Positions 44,646 to 53,064 of a DNA stretch of 64,000 nucleotides are shown in pieces. Source of the stretch: Alphaproteobacteria bacterium 33-17. GTDB taxonomy: Bacteria; Pseudomonadota; Alphaproteobacteria; Rickettsiales; 33-17. Position 1 is the stretch's first letter. Each line of letters starts with the position of its first letter. Made by a program: the position numbers and the translations under genes. Location of the stretch: positions 186,001-250,000 of the forward strand of contig MKSX01000027.1 in the NCBI GenBank assembly GCA_001897445.1, written 5' to 3'. The notes under the pieces were generated by a model, which was given only the letters and a program-made list of their open reading frames with translations, ran no database searches and was not told the origin of the DNA.

Positions 44646-46163
44646 TTACTTTGACCTTGAAAGGCTATCTGCCTCATTTATTAGTGCTCTAAAACTACCT
44701 TTTAATTTTAGACCTAATTTTTCGGTAATTATTTCACCAATTTCGTTTGGTAAAGACTCTATCCCGTTTTTAAATGCCTCATTTTTATACATTTTTTCAA
44801 GCACATGAGCATAACCCAAAATATTTCTAAGGTCATTAAGAGTTGGGGAGTCGTTTTGAGAGCAAAGAATTTGTATTGTATGCTTGTGCTGTAACATTTG
44901 TTTTTTTGTGTCTTGGCATACTTCTAAAAAGTTTTGTAATCTTATACTAAAGTTGTGATCACATAATTTCTCAAATAATAAAGAGCAGTCATATCCTATT
45001 TCTTTTGCTATCTCATCATAAATATTTAGCATAGATAGCACGTGAGTAGCTTTATCAACCCCACTAAAACACTGCATCATTTTTGATATATTACATTTAA
45101 ACTCAGGGATTGATTTTAAGAAAATTATGATACCAATAGAATTGTTAAAAGCCATTTCTCCGTAATAATTATCGTCAAAATTTACAAATAGTTTATATAT
45201 TTTTCCATTTAAAGCTTTAAAATTTTGGTAAAGAAACTTTGCTTTCTCATAATGATTTTCCTGACAGGCTTTGTAAAAAGCGCGGCTAAAAAAATTATTA
45301 GCAAAATTTACATTGTTATATAAATTTTCATTAGTGTTTAAAGTATGAATGGTTTTTAATGTTTCTAAGCTATCAAATTTGACAACTATTACGATATCAA
45401 TCGATTCTAACATTTTTGTTATATTCATATTTAAGGACTTACACTTGTTATATAGCCATTCAATATGTGCAGAAGATGAATACTGATATGCACTAATATA
45501 TTGTTTAAATGTATCTCCTAATGCCTTAATATTTGAGTTAGCATTGATTTTGTTATCACAAATATTCCAAAGTAAATCTAAAAACCGTATATCCTTTTGG
45601 TACTTGCATATATCCAGAAACTCATCAATTTTAATACCATTTTGGTATATTGTATCAAAATCTATATTTAAAACCTCTCTGTTGTTATAAATATACGCGG
45701 TTATTTCATAAGAATGCCCTCTAAGAGTAAGGTTTCTCCATATATCTTTCCAATCTGATTGATGAAGATTATTCAATGGTAAGTTTATGTTTTTAGAATT
45801 ATTTAATAGCCATATACCCATATCAGAGTATGCAGCATTGGTTAAAGTAAATTTAATAATTTCTTTCCAGTCGTATCCAACTGCCGCAATTTCAATACCG
45901 AAATTTTGTGCATCTTGCACAATCATATTTGCCAATGCTACATTATTACATTCACAGGCAATTTTTAATAAAATATTTCCTGAAGTTTTAATTAAGGTTT
46001 TCTGAAGTTCCTGATTAAGCATAATGTATAAATCACAAAGCTCCAATAGACTTTCTTTAGCATTTTTAGATTTTTCAAGATAATTAGAGTTTAGTCCTCT
46101 TTCTCCTCCTGTAGTATATGAATCATCAACTCTTTCAATAAGAATATATATTTTCTTCAACAT
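44646..46163 (-). CDS. Ankyrin-like helical-repeat protein (cluster copy 1)
   Basis: A 505-residue, all-helical protein of unknown function. Helix-pair repeats with small residues at the turn run through most of its length, for instance 'FYKACQENHYEKAKFLYQNF' (about residues 288-307) and 'IACECNNVALANMIVQDA' (about 67-84), the pattern of degenerate ankyrin repeats, but the canonical G-TPLH core is missing. No signal peptide or membrane segment. It is the last of four such genes on the minus strand (44646-50503), each with its own start and gaps of 45-91 bases, which suggests an operon produced by duplication. The C-terminal 20 residues are basic. A host-cell target is likely but not shown. 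Confidence 0.75.
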   Translation of the reverse strand: MLKKIYILIERVDDSYTTGGERGLNSNYLEKSKNAKESLLELCDLYIMLNQELQKTLIKTSGNILLKIACECNNVALANMIVQDAQNFGIEIAAVGYDWKEIIKFTLTNAAYSDMGIWLLNNSKNINLPLNNLHQSDWKDIWRNLTLRGHSYEITAYIYNNREVLNIDFDTIYQNGIKIDEFLDICKYQKDIRFLDLLWNICDNKINANSNIKALGDTFKQYISAYQYSSSAHIEWLYNKCKSLNMNITKMLESIDIVIVVKFDSLETLKTIHTLNTNENLYNNVNFANNFFSRAFYKACQENHYEKAKFLYQNFKALNGKIYKLFVNFDDNYYGEMAFNNSIGIIIFLKSIPEFKCNISKMMQCFSGVDKATHVLSMLNIYDEIAKEIGYDCSLLFEKLCDHNFSIRLQNFLEVCQDTKKQMLQHKHTIQILCSQNDSPTLNDLRNILGYAHVLEKMYKNEAFKNGIESLPNEIGEIITEKLGLKLKGSFRALINEADSLSRSK

Positions 46164-46253
46164 TTTAAAACCCCAATATTTAATTTTTTGTTAATTAATT
46201 ATTAATTTAATATTAATAGCCGTATACTACTTAACATAGTTTAAGATATCAAA

Positions 46254-47951
46254 CTATAATTGCAACACATTATTTTCATGTTTGCTGTATATATTCTGGA
46301 AATCACTGTAGGTTAAAATGGATGTATTTGATGGTGATAATATAGCTTTAATCTCCCTGTAATATTTTTTAATTAAATTTTTAAAATTCTCTAAATTCTT
46401 GAGTGAGCTATCCTGATCAAAAAACCCCTGGGCAATTAAGTTGGTATCAAATCCAAGTTTTGTGTTTAAAGAATTTACGTTTGATGCCCAAACATACATA
46501 TTCATTCCAATTGATCCATGGACTTTAAAAATAGCATCAACATTTGGAAAATTAGGAAACATTTTTAAATCCAGAATAACTTCTGTAATAGCAACATTTC
46601 TGGAATGAATAGCTGAATTTAAAAGAATAAGAATATCAGAGTGCTTAATAAAGCAGTGATTTTTATATACGTAATTTCCGAATACATCCATTAAATTAAG
46701 AGCACTATATTTACATATAAATTTAGCTAAAATAATATCATTTTTATTTAAAGCTTCATAAAACTTAGGAATAATAATGGATTCTAATATTGTTTTTTGA
46801 GATAAATCAGAAGATTTAATATAAGATAATGCAAACTCCATAAACCTAACATTTGCATCCTGAAACTTTAAAATAACATCATATACAAATTGTTTTGAGT
46901 TTAAGCCGGCTTTACTTACTTGATTCACATACCAGTTTGCTGAATCAAAATCCCCATTTTGAGAGCAATATATAAATAAAGGCATTTTCATATATACTAT
47001 ATCTCTAAGACTATACCGCTCCGACAATACATTTATAAGCCATTCAGCTGATTTATATAACCTTAGGCTTAGCAGTGCATCTAATATATTTAAATGTTCT
47101 TGATTTAGCTTATAATTTAGGTATGAGTCTAATAAATATGAATCTGATGTAATTAATTTCAAAAGCTCTTGCTTTTGCTCAATTAGTGCAAATGTTAGAA
47201 CATCTATACTATTTTCCTGATAACTAAATCTTAATTCCAGAATATTATATTGTTTTTGCGCAGCATCATGAAACATAAAACTCACAATATTTAATTTTTC
47301 CTGGCTACATGCTGCAGTAAATAATAAAAACCAGTTATCTTTATTATTAATGTTAAAGTTCGGTGAAATATTTTGCGATATGCCAAATAAAATACTAAGT
47401 AACTCGGCATCATCTTTTTCAATAGCTATTTCATATAAGTTTTCCCAATTTTGTTCTATTTGGGAATAATCATCTAAAAATAGTATCAAATCAAGTGCAA
47501 AATCTCTTAATAATTGATAATCCTGATTTTGGCAGCACATTAATAATAGTTTATATGGTATCTTACTTACAATTATCTGTGCCCAATGAGGGTCAGTTTT
47601 GTACATTTCTCTAATAATTTTATAACTATCATCTACTTTACTTAATCTTATAATTACGATTGTAGACCAAGCAGGTTTCATTGTTTTTAGAGCTTCTGGT
47701 ATCAGATAAAAATACTTTTTATATTTTTCAAGGGGAAGATTTAGAGTAATTACATCCCTCATCATCTTGACCGCAAATTCATGATCTAAATGTATGGCAT
47801 AAACTATTAACTTTTCACCGAACTCATTGTAAATACGAATTTTAGTTTGCTTTATATTTCGAGAACGCGCAAAAAGTTCCTTAACTAAATTTAAGGTTTT
47901 TTGCGCTTGTTTATTTAGCTCAGGGCTTAAATATAAGGCTTTTTCAATCAT
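46254..47951 (-). CDS. Ankyrin-like helical-repeat protein (cluster copy 2)
   Basis: A 565-residue protein without signal peptide or membrane segments, the largest of the cluster. Helix pairs of the 'FTAACSQEKLNIVSFMFHDA' type (about residues 208-227) and 'YCSQNGDFDSANWYV' (about 325-339) recur about every 33-36 residues, with an N or Q just before G or K, as in eroded ankyrin repeats. Beyond the repeat pattern I see no motif for catalysis. It is separated from copy 1 by 90 bases and copy 3 by 81 bases, all on the minus strand. An upstream hairpin (GCTACTGA and TCAGTAGC, 47955-47992) may be a terminator of copy 3 or a regulatory element. Confidence 0.75.
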   Translation of the reverse strand: MIEKALYLSPELNKQAQKTLNLVKELFARSRNIKQTKIRIYNEFGEKLIVYAIHLDHEFAVKMMRDVITLNLPLEKYKKYFYLIPEALKTMKPAWSTIVIIRLSKVDDSYKIIREMYKTDPHWAQIIVSKIPYKLLLMCCQNQDYQLLRDFALDLILFLDDYSQIEQNWENLYEIAIEKDDAELLSILFGISQNISPNFNINNKDNWFLLFTAACSQEKLNIVSFMFHDAAQKQYNILELRFSYQENSIDVLTFALIEQKQELLKLITSDSYLLDSYLNYKLNQEHLNILDALLSLRLYKSAEWLINVLSERYSLRDIVYMKMPLFIYCSQNGDFDSANWYVNQVSKAGLNSKQFVYDVILKFQDANVRFMEFALSYIKSSDLSQKTILESIIIPKFYEALNKNDIILAKFICKYSALNLMDVFGNYVYKNHCFIKHSDILILLNSAIHSRNVAITEVILDLKMFPNFPNVDAIFKVHGSIGMNMYVWASNVNSLNTKLGFDTNLIAQGFFDQDSSLKNLENFKNLIKKYYREIKAILSPSNTSILTYSDFQNIYSKHENNVLQL

Positions 47952-48032
47952 AATTGCTACTGACGTAATATAAATTTACTGTAGATCAGTAGCAATTATT
48001 TAACTTTTTGTCAATAAAATTGAAATATTAAC

Positions 48033-49220
48033 TTAAAGCTTACTTATCATAAGCTCATCACTTCTGTTTAGTGCAGTATCTCTAAACTCTGCTTTACAAT
48101 CTTCCATCTCAATACTAGCTTTTACAGATTCAGGTAAAGATAAATCGTGATTGCAGCAAAGATTTTTCAAATAACTTTCAAGATTAGTATTTTTTAATGC
48201 ATGCGCTGCTTTAAGCCTTTCGTAGTCACCAGCCTTTAAATAATCAACAACTGACAAGTTATAGCTTTCTAAAGCGCTAATAATCCATGCAGTAGCATTA
48301 ACCAGATTATCTCCTTTTTCTTCAGATAACCTGTAGAAATCAGGAGTATATTTTAAATAATATTCAAAACTATCTTTAATTTCCTCATTAGAAAAGCCAG
48401 CTAAAGAAAGTAATAGCTCGGTATTTAAATAGTTACCCTTGTAATTTAAAGGTCCAAACGCTTCATATAAACTAATAGATTGCTTGATTTCTGCATTTTC
48501 AATTCCAAGCTCTTTCATTTTATTTAAAACATATAACGCTGTTTCATAAGAAGCATTGCGACAAATTTCTGTAAAAAATGCAAAATTATCAGCCGTAAAA
48601 AAGCTTTTTGCGGGTCTTGTCAGGTCAAAATGACATAATTTATCTGCGAAATCATGATATCCATTTAAGCACGCCCATTCAAATGCAGTAATGTAGTCGT
48701 CATCGTCCATGTGAGGTCCGTATGATACCCAAAATTCTGTTTCTCTCGGATCAAGATCAGAGATATTTTGCATTTCTTTAAGTAGATATATTGCTACGTC
48801 GAATTTTTGTTCATAAGCTGCAGTTTTAAATGCCCCGCTTAAAACATATGATTTTTCGATTTCAAGATAGCTTGCGCTTTCTAAAACATGCTTGCACATA
48901 TTTATGCTTCCAGATTTAGCAGCTTCTTTTAATGCCTTATTTAAATCATCTGCAATATTTCTACGGATAATAATATAAAGCTCCGTACCTCGTGCTGTAC
49001 TTAGCATATTTTCATATATATGCGGAATCATAGTCATAGAATATGACTGAGCATCTATAACAGCCTGAGAATATAAAAACAAACCTTCTTGTTTTACGGT
49101 CTCTATTTTATCATCTGTGCTGAGTACAAAAAAAGAATCTAAATTAGATGCTAAGAGTGTAGCATTTTGATACACTTGATTAAAAGGAAGAATTGATTTT
49201 GACATTGACATAACTATCAC
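48033..49220 (-). CDS. Ankyrin-like helical-repeat protein (cluster copy 3)
   Basis: A 395-residue helical protein. Clear units are 'KEAAKSGSINMCKHVLESA' (about residues 74-92), 'AAYEQKFDVAIYLLKEM' (about 108-124) and 'EWACLNGYHDFADKLCHF' (about 160-177), each with the A--G----A--LL spacing of ankyrin helices and better preserved than in copies 1 and 2. It is not a full match to ankyrin, since TPLH is absent. The N-terminus resembles no signal peptide. It starts 44 bases after the stop of copy 4, so these two are closest. The function is unknown. Confidence 0.75.
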   Translation of the reverse strand: MIVMSMSKSILPFNQVYQNATLLASNLDSFFVLSTDDKIETVKQEGLFLYSQAVIDAQSYSMTMIPHIYENMLSTARGTELYIIIRRNIADDLNKALKEAAKSGSINMCKHVLESASYLEIEKSYVLSGAFKTAAYEQKFDVAIYLLKEMQNISDLDPRETEFWVSYGPHMDDDDYITAFEWACLNGYHDFADKLCHFDLTRPAKSFFTADNFAFFTEICRNASYETALYVLNKMKELGIENAEIKQSISLYEAFGPLNYKGNYLNTELLLSLAGFSNEEIKDSFEYYLKYTPDFYRLSEEKGDNLVNATAWIISALESYNLSVVDYLKAGDYERLKAAHALKNTNLESYLKNLCCNHDLSLPESVKASIEMEDCKAEFRDTALNRSDELMISKL

Positions 49221-49264
49221 TCACTTAAAGTTTAAATGCTAAAATACTTATCGTACTTTTAATG

Positions 49265-50503
49265 TCAACAGGTTAATTCCTTTAAGGTAAATTCATTCTT
49301 ATCTTCCGAAGCCCTGTAGTTTCCTCTAGTCTTTGCATTATCTTTTGTAGCTTTAAACCTACAATATTCTGACATTAGGTTTTCAACAAACTCAATCAAA
49401 GCAGGATTATTACTATGCTTTGCAAGCTCATATCTTAAATCACCATGAGCGGACAAATATGTTCTTACAAACTCAATATAATCAATAGAATGCTCATTTT
49501 CTACTGTCTTTAAAAACCATTCTAAAGCTTCTAAATTACCTGAAAAAAATATTTCTGCATCATGTACGTCATCTAAATATGAGCTTAGAGCCTCCGATAC
49601 ATTAAGTTTACATTTTTTAGCAAGTGCAATAAGCCAATCGGCTTTTTCATAATTACCAGATTCATAAGCATGGTAAAAACTTTGAAAATTTGATGAAACA
49701 AGAATTTCACGTGTTGAATAACCTTCACTTTCAAGATATTTTAGCAAAGCTTTTGCCATATCAATTTTGCCTTCATTACATAGTTTGGTAAAATACTGAT
49801 AATTATTTTCCAAAAACTTGAAAAAATTAAATCCTAAAAGATTATGATATGGCAATAATTTTATAAATAGTTTGGTATTAGATTTATAATTAGCAAAAGC
49901 AATAGCATTAATCTTAAATACTTCCTGGGTTTCTGGATGAGTTAACTTAATAAGTGACTTAGTATTAAATTTCTCAATACCCAAATCTAATGTTCTTTCA
50001 CAAATACAACCCGCTGTTTCTACATTACCATTTTCACACGCCAGTCTAAAACCTTTGTTTATTACTTTTTCAAGGTCATTTAAAAATAATTTATTATCAA
50101 GCAATATTAGTCTTGCAATACCCACATAATTTGATGCGCAGGCATGATAAAAAGCAGCTTCAAAAAACTCCCTAATTTTCTGATCTTCTTCTGATTCAAT
50201 AAATAACCTGTTTCCGCTAAAATGTCTTATACGCTCCTCAAAATATAGCCTAACAGGGGTTTTAGTAAAACGCTGCATATACATTCTATAATACTCATTA
50301 GCAAATAACGTGTCATTTGTATAACATGCAAATACTAATGGACTTAACTTTAATTTATCGACTATTTCACGCTTATCTTTTTCAGAAAACCCCAAAAAAG
50401 CTTCAAATAATGATTTATATTGATTGCTTAAAGCAGGTATTAGATTTACATCTAGAGAAGCACCAAAAGTTAGAATAAACTGATTTTTCATTATATCATC
50501 CAT
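49265..50503 (-). CDS. Ankyrin-like helical-repeat protein (cluster copy 4)
   Basis: A 412-residue helical protein, first gene of the four-gene minus-strand cluster and divergent from aroC. Repeats include 'FYHACASNYVGIARLILLDN' (about residues 121-140), 'GFRLACENGNVETAGCICER' (about 151-170) and 'FYHAYESGNYEKADWLIALA' (about 270-289). The last, 'YESGNYEKADWLI', resembles the 'SQNGDFDSANWYV' unit of copy 2 and so supports common descent. No catalytic motif is seen. The C-terminus is charged ('EDKNEFTLKELTC'). The function is unknown. Confidence 0.75.
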   Translation of the reverse strand: MDDIMKNQFILTFGASLDVNLIPALSNQYKSLFEAFLGFSEKDKREIVDKLKLSPLVFACYTNDTLFANEYYRMYMQRFTKTPVRLYFEERIRHFSGNRLFIESEEDQKIREFFEAAFYHACASNYVGIARLILLDNKLFLNDLEKVINKGFRLACENGNVETAGCICERTLDLGIEKFNTKSLIKLTHPETQEVFKINAIAFANYKSNTKLFIKLLPYHNLLGFNFFKFLENNYQYFTKLCNEGKIDMAKALLKYLESEGYSTREILVSSNFQSFYHAYESGNYEKADWLIALAKKCKLNVSEALSSYLDDVHDAEIFFSGNLEALEWFLKTVENEHSIDYIEFVRTYLSAHGDLRYELAKHSNNPALIEFVENLMSEYCRFKATKDNAKTRGNYRASEDKNEFTLKELTC

Positions 50504-50573
50504 ATAAGGGTTAATATTTTAAAGCTAGCAATCAATTAATTTTTGGTCAAATTTTAAATTATAATGGATAAGT

Positions 50574-51611
50574 ATGAGTAATACTTTTGGTATAAATTTC
50601 AGAGTAACAACATGGGGTGAAAGTCACGGAGAAGCAATTGGTTTAGTAATTGACGGTATACCCAGTAATTTTGAAATAGATTTAGATAACATCAGGCACT
50701 ATCTAAATCTTCGTCGCCCAGGATCATCTAATTTAGTTTCCACCAGAAACGAATCCGATGAGTTTGAAATATTATCTGGCATTTTTAATAACAAAACCAC
50801 TGGCGCACCCATATCAATTATTATTAAAAACAAAGACGTCAAATCTCAGGACTACGATTACTTATATGACAAATTCAGACCAGGTCATGCCGATTATACT
50901 TACAGCGCAAAGTATGGTAACTATGACTATAAAGGCGGAGGAAGAGCAAGCGCAAGAGAAACTGTATGTAGGGTTATAGCAGGATCCATAGCAAGGCAGA
51001 TCTTAAAAGAGCAATATAATATTGAAATATATGCAGAACTTGTATCTATAATGGGTATAAACTCAGATGGCTTCCAAAATACTAAGCGTGATAACAGGCT
51101 TTTTACAACTGATACATCTATCATTTCTATTTGGGATGACCTTATACAAAAAGTACGTAAAGATGGTGATTCGGCAGCTGGAAAAGTGAGAGTGATTGCC
51201 TATAACATGCCAGAAGGTATTGGAGAACCCTTAGCTAGCAAACTAGACGCACAAATAGCTGCCGGTATGATGAGTATCCCAGGAGTTAAATCAGTTACTA
51301 TTGGCAATGAAAACGTCCTGTATATGAAGGGCAGCGAATATAATGACCAAATGACCTCGACAGGATATTTGTCTAATAATGCTGGTGGAACTTTAGGCGG
51401 TATTTCTAATGGAAATAATCTAGATATATCAGTTACTTTTAAACCAACCAGTACTATTATTAAACCACAGCAAACCATTGATATTAATAGAAATAATGTT
51501 ACCATTCAAAACCGCGGTCGACATGATCCCTGTATTGCAATCAGAGGCGTGGTAATTGTAGAGTCGATTTTAGCCTTGATTATTATAGATTTATTAAATA
51601 AAGGTAAATAA
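50574..51611 (+). CDS. aroC: Chorismate synthase
   Basis: A 345-residue protein with the family signatures 'FRVTTWGESHGEAIGLVIDG' (about residues 9-28), 'RPGHADYTYSAKYG' (about 103-116), the FMN-binding 'GGGRASARETVCRVIAG' (about 122-138) and the C-terminal 'RHDPCIAIRGVVIVES' (about 316-331). It converts EPSP to chorismate using reduced FMN, the last step of the shikimate pathway. No other aro gene is in the window. Most Rickettsiales lack this pathway, so its presence suggests either an organism with wider biosynthesis or a retained orphan enzyme. It is divergent from the ankyrin-like cluster. Confidence 0.95.
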   Translation: MSNTFGINFRVTTWGESHGEAIGLVIDGIPSNFEIDLDNIRHYLNLRRPGSSNLVSTRNESDEFEILSGIFNNKTTGAPISIIIKNKDVKSQDYDYLYDKFRPGHADYTYSAKYGNYDYKGGGRASARETVCRVIAGSIARQILKEQYNIEIYAELVSIMGINSDGFQNTKRDNRLFTTDTSIISIWDDLIQKVRKDGDSAAGKVRVIAYNMPEGIGEPLASKLDAQIAAGMMSIPGVKSVTIGNENVLYMKGSEYNDQMTSTGYLSNNAGGTLGGISNGNNLDISVTFKPTSTIIKPQQTIDINRNNVTIQNRGRHDPCIAIRGVVIVESILALIIIDLLNKGK

Positions 51612-51673
51612 AACTTTGATTATACTTATGTATTATATTAAAATAATATTAATATGTTAATTTCTACAACACA

Positions 51674-52918
51674 ATGGTTAGGTATAATATGTTTGGTGCA
51701 AGTCAAAAAAATAAAATTCAAAAAGATCAGATAGGATTACACGTTAAACAAATGATCGAATTTGCTAATGCTGGCAATGATATAGGCGACATGCTTAACA
51801 GCCTTCTTGAAGACGTTGGTGAAAACTATAAAAATAAAAATATCACTAAAAAAGAAAGAGACTTGGAAGTCCGTAATATAGTTTACGCGCTTCGTATTGC
51901 ATGTGTGACAGAAGACTTAAGTGCTAATATTAAGCCTGATTTTATAAGTCGTGCAAGTCTCGATAAGATTCAAGGGTTTTCTAAACAAGAGCGCCATGAA
52001 ATTTTTGAAAAACTACAAAGAACACATCAACTATCCAATTTTGTACATGGCAGCGTTGATACAAATAAGGTTACAAGTCAAAACGTCAACAGAGTTATCA
52101 GACGTATGAATGATGTTTTAGGTGAAAAATTCTTTGATCAACTTAGCCAGGATGATGTTAAAGCATTATACAACGTTGAAGAAAAAGTTCAGAGCTTATT
52201 ACCAGCTTCTAAAACCAGACATAAAATTGTTTCAAAAGTTACATGGTTAGCATTTATAGGCGTATCTATATTTAAATGGACCCCTATAATAACATTGGGA
52301 CTTTCTTTATCTTTAACATTTATCTTCTCAGGTGCTTTAACAGTTCTGACTCTCAGTCCTATTGCTGCCGTAATTGGCGTTGCGGTTTCTGGTAGTATGT
52401 TATTCAATGCAATACCAAAATTACTGCTTTCAGCAGGTATACATATAGCTGAAAAGCAGTTTGTTATAGATAAAACAGGGCGTAATAAAATCGTTGAGCA
52501 TTATGAGCATTTAGCTAAAGATGGTAGAAGTGGTAAAGAACTACCTGATGAGGTTAGACAAGAAATGGTTAGAGATCTCAAAAAAGCTTATACTGCCATT
52601 AGCAATAACATAGAAACAAACACAAGAGCATTACCTAATGCAGGTAATAATGATCAATTATTTGCAGGCGATAGAAACTCAAAAGGTATCCTTAAAGATA
52701 GGAAATTGGCTAAAGTTGAAAAAAATATTATGCCAATTTTAAAAGAAATTGATGCAATGAGCAAAAATCCATCTCCTACTTATTTAGATAAAGCTAAAAT
52801 GGGAAGACTTGCTGAAAAAGCCAGAAAAATCTTAAAAGAAAATAAAGTGACAGGAAGTACATTTATTGATAAGGATCTTGGAAAACTTTTACTTCCAAAA
52901 GCTGCAATAAGTAAATAA
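51674..52918 (+). CDS. Hypothetical protein with a central hydrophobic segment
   Basis: A 414-residue protein. An N-terminal helical domain of about 185 residues precedes a long hydrophobic stretch (about residues 186-260: 'WLAFIGVSIFKWTPIITLGL', 'SGALTVLTLSPIAAVIGVAV', 'GSMLFNAIPKLLLSAGI'), enough for two or three membrane helices, followed by a basic, helical C-terminal domain ('KAKMGRLAEKARKILKEN'). The head-hydrophobic-tail layout recalls the 25524/26933 pair, but I see no clear sequence relation. No signal peptide. I do not recognise a family; a second in-frame ATG at residue 6 is an alternative start. It is followed by a long hairpin. Confidence 0.72.
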   Translation: MVRYNMFGASQKNKIQKDQIGLHVKQMIEFANAGNDIGDMLNSLLEDVGENYKNKNITKKERDLEVRNIVYALRIACVTEDLSANIKPDFISRASLDKIQGFSKQERHEIFEKLQRTHQLSNFVHGSVDTNKVTSQNVNRVIRRMNDVLGEKFFDQLSQDDVKALYNVEEKVQSLLPASKTRHKIVSKVTWLAFIGVSIFKWTPIITLGLSLSLTFIFSGALTVLTLSPIAAVIGVAVSGSMLFNAIPKLLLSAGIHIAEKQFVIDKTGRNKIVEHYEHLAKDGRSGKELPDEVRQEMVRDLKKAYTAISNNIETNTRALPNAGNNDQLFAGDRNSKGILKDRKLAKVEKNIMPILKEIDAMSKNPSPTYLDKAKMGRLAEKARKILKENKVTGSTFIDKDLGKLLLPKAAISK

Positions 52919-52930
52919 CACTACAAATAT

Positions 52931-52976
52931 TATAGCTGAGTTACGTGAAGTTAAGTTTTGCACTAACTCAGCTATA
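52931..52976. terminator. Long perfect hairpin between the 51674 gene and htpG
   Basis: A 13-bp perfect stem, TATAGCTGAGTTA (52931-52943) and TAACTCAGCTATA (52964-52976), with a 20-base loop. A T-rich stretch follows after a few bases (52978-52995). It probably ends the 51674 transcript upstream of the heat-shock promoter. Confidence 0.65.
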
Positions 52977-53005
52977 CGCTTTTATGTTCTTTTTTAATTT
53001 GTACT

Positions 53006-53033
53006 CTTGAAATAGCAAAATCCCTACCTATAT
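53006..53033 (+). promoter_or_regulatory. Heat-shock (RpoH-type) promoter of htpG
   Basis: CTTGAAA (53006-53012), a 14-base spacer and CCTATAT (53027-53033) fit the sigma-32/RpoH consensus (CTTGAAA, 11-16 bases, CCYATNT). It is 31 bases from the htpG ATG, and the neighbouring genes have no such element. Confidence 0.75.
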
Positions 53034-53064
53034 TCATAATATAACCTAAAATTTTGGAGATATT

